A DNA stretch of 64,000 nt, from contig NZ_MBTF01000039.1 of the NCBI RefSeq assembly GCF_002013915.1, forward strand, positions 186,001-250,000, given 5' to 3'. Positions 1 to 8,400 of this stretch are shown one piece after another. Numbering within the stretch: position 1 is the first letter of the stretch; every line of letters starts with the position of its first letter. The stretch comes from Mucilaginibacter pedocola (GTDB lineage Bacteria > Bacteroidota > Bacteroidia > Sphingobacteriales > Sphingobacteriaceae). The notes under the pieces are model-generated. The model had not been told where the DNA came from. It searched no databases and worked only from the letters and a program-made list of their open reading frames with translations. The translations under genes were made by a program, and so were the position numbers.

Positions 1-1410
1 AGTTTGTTTCGATAATGAATCCACAAAACTCACCTTTACGCCGGGCAGGGCTTTGCGGGTATCGCAATCAACCACCAGCCCGGTTAATACATGCCGCCTG
101 TCGAACGCTTCGAATAGGTTCAAACAGCAATCAGATTCCCTGTCAGAACTGATGTAAAATTTATTGGCGTCGGTTGGGTCGGGAGTGTAATAAAGGTCGT
201 CTTTGGCCGAATTCATGGGGTAGCCCATATTTACCGGGGTGCTCCATTTCTCGCCATCGTACATCGCTTCAAAAAAATCGAATCCCCCTAAACCGGTGTA
301 ACCTTTAGAGCTATAGATAAGGCGTTTGCTCGTTACATCATAATAGGGTGCCTGCTCATCCTGCGCGGTATTAATGGTGCTGCCCATGTTGATGGAGTTT
401 ACCGGGCTGCCACTTGCGTCAAGGTCGCTGTACCAAATATCCTGTCCGCCTTGCCCGCCCGATTTGTTAGAGGCAAAATACATGCGCTTGCCATCGGCAG
501 TAATAAAAGGCTGTATACTGTTAAAGCCTTCGGAGTTAACGTTGGAGTTCAGCTTCACAGGCTCTTTCCACTCGTTATTACTTAATTCGGTGCAGTAAAT
601 GGCATGGAAGGTTTTGGAGCCTACTTTGTACCAGCGGGTGAAATACATGCGTTCGCCATTGGGGCTGAAGGACGGCGTACCATACTCCACTTCTTTCTCT
701 TTACCGTCGCCCTTCAGCTTCACAATGGCAGGCTCTCCGTCCTTACCGCTTATCATGTATACCCGGTTAAGGTGCACTTTCTCATCTTTCACAAAACGCG
801 ATGAAGTAAAATAGCTGTTAGCATCCCGCTTCACCATCGAATAATCCGACCCATCAGAATACCAGCCGCCCTTCATCTTGCTCACTTCTATCAGTATAGG
901 GTACTGGTATTGTTCTTTTGCAAATTTGCAATTGGCTACTTCCTTTTCGGCAATGGCAGTGTATTTGGCATCGCCGTTGTAGCCGAGCTTAAATTGCTCC
1001 AGCTGTTTTATCGCTTCATCAAAGTGTTGGTTGGCACGCAGGCATACCCCGTACCACAGGCGGGCAAGCGGGTATTGCGCTTCGGCGTTCTCGTTCAGCA
1101 CTTTATAGTACCAGGGCTCGGCCTCTACGTAATTTTCATACATGCGGTACGCTTCGCCCAGTTGGTACTCCACATAGGCCCTATCGGCAGGCTTACCCTT
1201 CTTGGCGCTCTTGCCGGTAGCGTTATAGGGTATGGCCTGCTGCGTTACCAAACTCAAACCCTCGGCCGCCTTCCGGTAGTAAAAGGCGGCCTCGTAATAG
1301 TCCTTATTGGCGAAGGCTTTGTCGCCCATTCCTTTCGGGTCGGCTTTGTATTGCGCGCTCGCCGCGCCTGCCATCAGCAATAAGATCGTGGTTAATACGG
1401 TGTTTTTCAT
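1..1410 (-). CDS. PorE-like TPR / beta-propeller / OmpA-type protein (3' end cut by window edge)
   Basis: The first 470 residues are visible, and the reading frame stays open to base 1. It starts at the ATG at 1410 (MKNTVLTTILLLMAGAASAQ, a signal peptide). Residues about 25-150 look like tetratricopeptide repeats. Residues about 165-420 are a PD40-type propeller with the repeated FSPNGERMYF / ADGKRMYFAS style. A carboxypeptidase-regulatory-like fold then begins (VVDCDTRKALPGVKVSF). A C-terminal OmpA domain is expected off the edge. This domain order matches PorE-like periplasmic proteins of type IX secretion systems that bind peptidoglycan. The gene starts 21 nt after the PorP/SprF gene, in the same operon. 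The architecture is seen directly; the role in surface anchoring or secretion is inferred from the family and neighbours. Confidence 0.85.
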   Translation of the reverse strand, partial: MKNTVLTTILLLMAGAASAQYKADPKGMGDKAFANKDYYEAAFYYRKAAEGLSLVTQQAIPYNATGKSAKKGKPADRAYVEYQLGEAYRMYENYVEAEPWYYKVLNENAEAQYPLARLWYGVCLRANQHFDEAIKQLEQFKLGYNGDAKYTAIAEKEVANCKFAKEQYQYPILIEVSKMKGGWYSDGSDYSMVKRDANSYFTSSRFVKDEKVHLNRVYMISGKDGEPAIVKLKGDGKEKEVEYGTPSFSPNGERMYFTRWYKVGSKTFHAIYCTELSNNEWKEPVKLNSNVNSEGFNSIQPFITADGKRMYFASNKSGGQGGQDIWYSDLDASGSPVNSINMGSTINTAQDEQAPYYDVTSKRLIYSSKGYTGLGGFDFFEAMYDGEKWSTPVNMGYPMNSAKDDLYYTPDPTDANKFYISSDRESDCCLNLFEAFDRRHVLTGLVVDCDTRKALPGVKVSFVDSLSKQT

Positions 1411-1431
1411 AATGGTGGAGATATAGGGTTC

Positions 1432-2433
1432 TTATAGCCTTGGGCAGATGGGTTCGGGTTCCTGCACGCGTTTGCGGAACACGTAACTCAGGGATAGCTC
1501 AATGCCGCCATTCCCAGAGGTTGCCCTCCTGAGCGAGGATGTATTAAAATCGTAACTGGCGCCAATGATGAGGCTGTTTACATGGTAGCCTACATTGGCA
1601 ATGGCAGCATCTTTAAAGCGGTACATGCCGCCGAAGATGAGGCCTTTGTCGTTAGCCATTTTTAATTCGGTATAAGCGCCAACGGCTTTCTCTTCGGCCG
1701 CCTGCTGCTTCATATAAACGGCATGCGGTATCACATCAAAAAAATCGGAAGCCTTAATGCGTACCCCGGCGTGGGCGGTGTACCTTACCGGTATTTTGCT
1801 GCGTGTGCCATCAAAGGCAAATGGGTCTTTAGAGCGCGATAAGTGGGCCGCGCTGAAACCTGCAAAGAAGTTGGCATTATGCAGCGGGTCGCCATCGTAA
1901 AAGAAAACACCCGCCCCGGCATCGAAAACCGTCCCGTTTGTATTCAGGAAGTTCTCGTTGCTGGGTAAGGTGGGGTCGAATCCGCTCCCGGGGTTATACT
2001 GGCTGCCGAACTGCGCTTTGCTGGCATCGAAACTCCTGTTGATGATACCAGCATTCACACCAAAGCTTATCTTTTTATACCCATCGTTTGATACAGCAAT
2101 AGCATACCCGAATGAGGCATAGCCTGCAAAGTAGTTATAGCCAATATCGCCCGCGGCCTGGTTAATAATGTTTAAACCCAGCCCAACCTTATCAGTAGGT
2201 CGGTAATCAAGCGATAGCGCTCCCGTTTGGTAAGCATTATTGATGGTAGCATACTGATTTTTAAAGTTGGCATTTACGCGCATATCGCCATTTATTACGC
2301 CCGTTAGTGCCGGGTTAAGGTACAGCGGGTAGGCATAGTACTGCGAAAAGTGCGGGTCTATTTGCGCCTGCAGGCGGCTTACTGCCCCCATCTGGAGCAG
2401 TAAGGCCATTGTGATAATTAACAGTTTTTTCAT
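1432..2433 (-). CDS. PorP/SprF family type IX secretion outer-membrane protein
   Basis: The protein has 333 residues with a signal peptide at 1-24 ending LQAQ. The mature N terminus (IDPHFSQYYAYPLYLNPALTG) is the hallmark of the PorP/SprF family. The rest is rich in alternating aromatic and glycine strands, as in an outer-membrane beta-barrel. In Flavobacterium, SprF-type proteins are needed for secretion or attachment of the partner adhesin carrying a type B C-terminal domain. This gene lies 33 nt downstream of such an adhesin and 21 nt upstream of the PorE-like gene, so it is very likely the dedicated partner of that adhesin. It is one of many PorP paralogues expected in such a genome, so I give no gene symbol. 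Confidence 0.93.
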   Translation of the reverse strand: MKKLLIITMALLLQMGAVSRLQAQIDPHFSQYYAYPLYLNPALTGVINGDMRVNANFKNQYATINNAYQTGALSLDYRPTDKVGLGLNIINQAAGDIGYNYFAGYASFGYAIAVSNDGYKKISFGVNAGIINRSFDASKAQFGSQYNPGSGFDPTLPSNENFLNTNGTVFDAGAGVFFYDGDPLHNANFFAGFSAAHLSRSKDPFAFDGTRSKIPVRYTAHAGVRIKASDFFDVIPHAVYMKQQAAEEKAVGAYTELKMANDKGLIFGGMYRFKDAAIANVGYHVNSLIIGASYDFNTSSLRRATSGNGGIELSLSYVFRKRVQEPEPICPRL

Positions 2434-2466
2434 TGGTATGGAGATTTGTGGATGACGTTTTTGTTA

Positions 2467-5400
2467 TTACCTGATGAGCGTTACGGTACCTTTCTTCTTC
2501 ACTTCCTGCCCGCTGTTCAGTATTATATCGGCATAATACACATACACGCCTGCCGGTTGCCCGTGCCCTTTGTAGGTACCATCCCATCCGTTGGATTTAT
2601 TGGTAGAGCGGAATTGCAGTTCGCCCCACTGATCGTAGATGGAGAAAGTAGCGCTGGCAACGTCGGCGCCGAAGATGAGCACCTGGTCGTTATTACCATC
2701 GCCATTTGGCGTAAAGGCATTAGGGATAAAGATGCCCGCACCCAGCGCTTTTACTACACCTGTGGCACGCGTTACCGATACCAGCCCGCTTACCGGGTCT
2801 TTAGCCTCGGCGTAATAGGTAACATCAGCCGTAATTGCAGGGGTAGTAAAGGTTGCCCCACCTGCTATGGCCAGCCCGCCGGTTGCCTGGGTATACCAGG
2901 TAAAGGTGGCGTTAGGCGTAGTTGATGATGCCGTGAACGTGGTGGTTTGCCCAATGACCACATCGCGGGTTGGCGGGTTAACGGCAACAGTTGGCGGATT
3001 AGCCGGAATATCCAGTATAACGGTACCTGTTGCGCGTTGTGGTGTGGTCAGTCCGCTCACAGGGTCGGTAGCATCAACATAGTAAACAATGCCTGTGGTG
3101 ATGGGCGGCGTAGTTAACGTTGCACCCGTAAATATTGGCGTGCCGCCGGTTGGGGTGGTATACCAGTTAAAGGTTACGTTAGGCGTGGTTGATGATGCCG
3201 TGAACGTAGTGGTTTGCCCGGCCGGTACGGTGCGTGTTGGCGGCGTAACGGTTACGTTAGGCGGCGTTGCCGGTGGGTTTACAGTAACTGTACCTGTTGC
3301 ACGGGTGGTTGATGTTAGCCCGCTTACAGGGTCGGTAGCATCGGCATAGTAAGTAATGTTAGCCGTAATTACAGGTGTGGTAAAATTAGCGCCTGTAAAT
3401 ATTGGCGTACCACCTGTTGGCGTAGTATACCAATTAAAGGTAGCGTTCGGCGTGGTAGACGATGCGGTGAACGTAGTAGTCTCGCCCGAATTTACGATGC
3501 GCGATGGAGGTGTTACAACAACATTCGGCGGCGTACCGCTACCTGCCAAAGTAACCACACCTGTTGCGCGGGTGGTTGATGTTAGCCCGCTTACAGGATC
3601 GGTAGCATCGGCATAGTAAGTAATGTTAGCCGTAATTGGCGGCGTGGTAAATATTGCGCCTGTAAATATTGGTGTGCCACCTGTTGGCGCAGTATACCAA
3701 TTAAAGGTAGCGTTCGGCGTGGTAGACGATGCGGTGAACGTAGTTGTCTCGCCCGAGTTAACGATACGCGATGGTGGCGTTACCACAACATTCGGCGGCG
3801 TGTTATTCACGGTGATGGTGATCTGCCCGCGTACAGGCGAAGTACAGGTACCGGCTACACCTTCTACATAGAACGTAGTGGTAGCGGTTAACGGACCAGT
3901 GGTGTACGATGTACCGGTGAACAGCAGAGTGCCGCCGGTTGCAGCGTCGTACCAGTTATAGGTTACACCCGCTTGCGCATTGCTCACGGTTATGGTGGCG
4001 GTTTGGCCGCTGTTAACGGTAGTTTGCGGTGCCGATAAGGTTGGCGTAGCAGGTGCTGCCTGTATAGTAACATTAACAGTTGTGCGGGTTGCCGACGAGC
4101 AGTTAGCATCGCTCACGGCTTCGGCATAGTAAGTGGTATTAGCCGCTACCGATGCAATATTATAGGTAGTACCGGTAAATACAGGTGTGCCGCCATTTGC
4201 AACGGTGTACCAGTTATAGGTATAGCCAGCCTGCGGATTAGCGATGCTTAATGTAACCGCACCACCCGAGCAGCTTACGGCGGTGTTGCCGTTGGCTATA
4301 ACAGGGGCATCCGGTGCCTGCTCTACAGTAACCTGCACTTGCGCCAGGTTGTTGCTTGCGCAGCCGCTTGCGTTAAATGCAGCCACGTAGAAGTTAGTGG
4401 TTGATGTTATTGGCCCGGTTACATACGTGGTACCGGTGAATAACACGGTTGTCATGGCCGGTGAATCGTACCAGCGGTAGGTGATGCCTGCAACAGGTGC
4501 GCTTACGCTTAAGGTTGCCGTACTGCCATTACAAACCGATACGTTTGATGCGGTAACGGTTGGGTCGGCAGGCAGGGCGTTAATAGTAATGGTTACCTGT
4601 GTGCGTGCCGAGGCGTTACAATTACCCGCGCTGGATGTTTCTACATAGTAAGATGTAGTAGCGGTTAATGCAGGTGTGGTAAACTCGGTACCGGTGAACA
4701 GCAGCGTGCCATTTGTAGCGGCATCGTACCAGCGGTAAACCTGGCTGGCCTGCGGGTTACTAACGGTAAGCGTTGCCGATTCGCCTTCGCAAACACTCAG
4801 GCTGCCCGATTGTGCCGCAACCACCGGTGAGGTTGGTATAGGCAGTACGGTAATATCGCTTTGTGTGCGGGTAGCACTGGCGCATCCGTTAGCTGTGGCT
4901 TCTACATAATAAGTAGCATTGGCGGTAAGGTTATTTACGGCAAAGCTGGTACCCGTAAATACCGGGGTGCCACCGGTAGCCACGGTGTAGAAGTTATATT
5001 GCTGGCCTGCAACAGGGTTATTCACGCTGATAGTAGCGCTACCACCGTTACAAACCTGTTGTGTTGTGGCGCTTAGCGTTGGTGCGGCTATGGTGCTGTT
5101 TACGTTAATGTTTACAGCGGTGCGGCCACCATTGTTGGTGCAGCTTGTAGTGGTGTTGGCTGCCTCTACATAATAAATAGTGTTGGCAGTGATGGCACCT
5201 GTAGTAACGCTGGCACCTGTAAACGCCGCGGTACCACCTGTGGCAACGGTATACCAGCGATAGGTAACACCTGCTACAGGGTTAGTAACAGCAAGGGTTG
5301 CTGCACTGCCCGAACAAACATCAACATTGGCCGACAGTACGCCCGGTTTTGCAGGGCGTGGGTTAACAGTTACCGTACCCATAGTGCGTGTTGGGCTGCT

Positions 5401-8400
5401 GCAATCGCCATTGGTTATTCCGGCATAGTAGTTTTGGGTGCTAACCGGGGTTACGGTAAAGCTTGTGCCTGTGAATAGTAAATTACCCCCGGTAGCGGCA
5501 TCGTACCACCTTACGGTAGCACCTGCTGCATTTGTTACTGTAAGAATAGCGTTATCGCCTGCGCAAACCTCTACGTTATTGGCAGCAAGGGTTGGGTTAA
5601 CCGGTGCAGGGGTAACGTTTACGGTTACAGCAACGCGGTTAGGGTTGGCGCATCCGTTGTCGGTACGGCTGCTTTCTACATAATAAGTAGTGGTAGCAGT
5701 AAGCGGACCGGTTGTAAAGGTTGCGCCGGTAAATATTGGCGAGCCGCCTGTTGCCGCGGTATACCATTTATAAGTAAGCCCGGCGCGCGCATTGCTCACG
5801 GTAAAGGTTGCGGTGTTATTGGCGCAAATATTAGCCGTGGTGGCGGCAAGCGCAGGGTCTTCTACCTGTTTGGTAGCGAAGAAAACATTCAATGAAGTAA
5901 GCAGGGAGGCCACAATGCTGTTCACTCTGATCTCCACCCTGTCATAAACAGCGCCCGGTGCAAATCTCACCAGAGCCTGTGTACCCCCTGCTAATAACTG
6001 TATCCTGATGAGACTATTGGATAAATTGGTGCGGTCGTTGTTGAACGTTGCGCCATTGTACGATGCTATTTGTATTTGATCGAGCACACCAACCGACAGT
6101 AACCCGGCAGGTATACCTATCTTAACAGTTACGGTGTCGCCCAAAATACCCGCATCGGCAAAGGCTATGGTTTGGGATGCGTTGGCACCTAATACGCTCA
6201 GCGGCACATTAATGGTACTGGCAGTAAGTGTATCGGCGTCAACCGAATTGGTTTGGTTAGAGATGGTACAACCTACGCACAACCCGTTAACATCGGTTGT
6301 TTGGGTGGAGCCAAAATCGCAGGCGGTAGAGAATATAGGGTTAACGGTAATGGTAACCTGCCTGCGTGTAGCGCTGGTACAACCGGTGGCTAAAGCAGCT
6401 TCTACATAGTAAGTTGTTGTAGTAGTTAATGCAGGTGTGGTAAAGCTGGCGCCTGTAAATATTGGCGTGCCGCCTGTTGGCGCAGTATACCAGTTAAAGG
6501 TAGCGCCCGATGTGGTAGACGATGCGGTAATGGTAGCGGTTTGGCCCGAATTGATGGTAGCTCCTGATGGATTTACCACAACGGTTGGCGTAGCCGGTGT
6601 TGGGTTAACTGTAACCTGTGCTTCGGCGCGGGTGGCGCTGGTGCAGCTACCGGCAACGGCTTCTACAAAGTAAGAGCGGCTGGCGGTAAGCGCAGGCGTA
6701 GTAAATTGTGCGCCGGTGAATATGGCAGTGCCACCGGTAGCGGCATTATACCATCTGAAGGTTACACCAGGCTGGGTTGAAGTCGCGTTCAGCGTAGCTG
6801 ATGAACCCGAGCAGGTAGCCACCGGGGTTTGGCTAACTACAGGCACCAGCGGTGTTGAAGTAACATTAGCAGTAACCTGTGTACGGGTAGAGCTTCCGCA
6901 GCTTCCTGCGCCAACAGCTTCTACATAATACATAGTAGTAGCAGTAAGCGAGCCGGTAGTGAACGAATTGCCTGTAAATACAGGTGTGCCCCCCGCAGCG
7001 GTAGTGTACCAATTAAAGGTAACACCGCTAACTGCAGTAGCAGCAAAGGTAGCCGGCGAACCCGAACAAACGGTTACGGTTGATGTTGGCACCACAGGTG
7101 CGGCAGGCACAGGTGTTACGTTTACCTGCACCGGCGTGCGCACGGTTTGGGTACAGCCATCAGATGTGCGGCTGGCTTCAGCATAGTAAGTGGTGCTGGC
7201 TGTTAATACCGGGGTATTAAAAGTTGCACCTGTAAACACAGGGGTGCCGCCTGTTGCGCTGGTGTACCATTTCACAGTAACATGGTCGGGCACGGTAGCG
7301 GTTAAGGTAGCTTGTGTACCTACGCAGGCTGCAACAGTACTTGAAGCAATAACCGGCTTAGCAACTTCCTGGTACGATGCGTAAATATTCAGCGCATTTA
7401 AAACGCCTGCTACGCCCGAGTTAAGCCTGATCTGAACCCTGTCGAAATCGGCAGTGGCTACGAAGGCTACACGGAAACGGCTGGTGCCGTTAAGCAGGTT
7501 TATGGTGATGAGTGATCCGTTTAATGCAAAGCGGTCGTTATTATAAGTGGTACCATTGTAGGTGGCGAGTTCTATTTGCGAAAGCACGCCCACACTGGCT
7601 AAAGTACCGGGGATACCCAGTTCAACAACCACAGTATCGCCTGCACGCCCTGTTCCTGCAAAACGAAGCGATTGAGCTGCATAACCACCCAGCAAGCCAA
7701 CAGGCACATTTATTTGCGAAAAACTATCGCGGTTACCATCTACAGCGCCACCCGCATTGTTGATGCCACACAATAAACAGGTGCCGCTAACAGCGTTCGA
7801 CTGCGCAATGGCTGCGTCGCAAGGTACAGGCGTAGTGCCGGTAGAGTTAACCGTAATAGCACCCGATGCTCTTGTGGCAGATACAGCGCCGGTGGCGGGT
7901 ATGCTGGCTTCGGCATAGTAAGTGGTGTTAGCAAATATAGATGGCGTAGTGTAAACCGGGCCGGTAAATATACTGGTGCCGCCGGTAGCGGTAGTAAACC
8001 AGTTGAACACCGCGCCTGGAGTGGTAGACGATGCGGTAAGCGTAGCCGTTGTGCCAGGGTTAACCGCTTGTGTTGGCGGCGTAACGGCAACATTAGGTAT
8101 TACTACAGCTGTTACGGTAACAGGTACCGGGGTACGGTCAACTGATACGCAATCGCCAATGGATGACTCTGCATAATAAGTTTTGTTTGCCGATAATGCC
8201 GGTGTGGTGAAGCTTGTGCCGGTGAATACAGATGTGCCGCCGGTTGGGTTTTCGTACCATTTAACGGTTACGTTACTGGCGACCTGTGCGGTAAACGTAG
8301 CTGTTTGCCCGCTGAAGATGGCTGCCGATGCCGGCATCACCACCGGTTTCACAGGCGGGTCGTTCACCAAAATAGTTACCGGGTAGCGGGTACCATCTAC

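Noticed and set aside
910..1383. Plus-strand 157-codon frame
   Set aside because: It lies fully opposite the PorE-like gene, whose signal peptide, TPR and propeller are clear.
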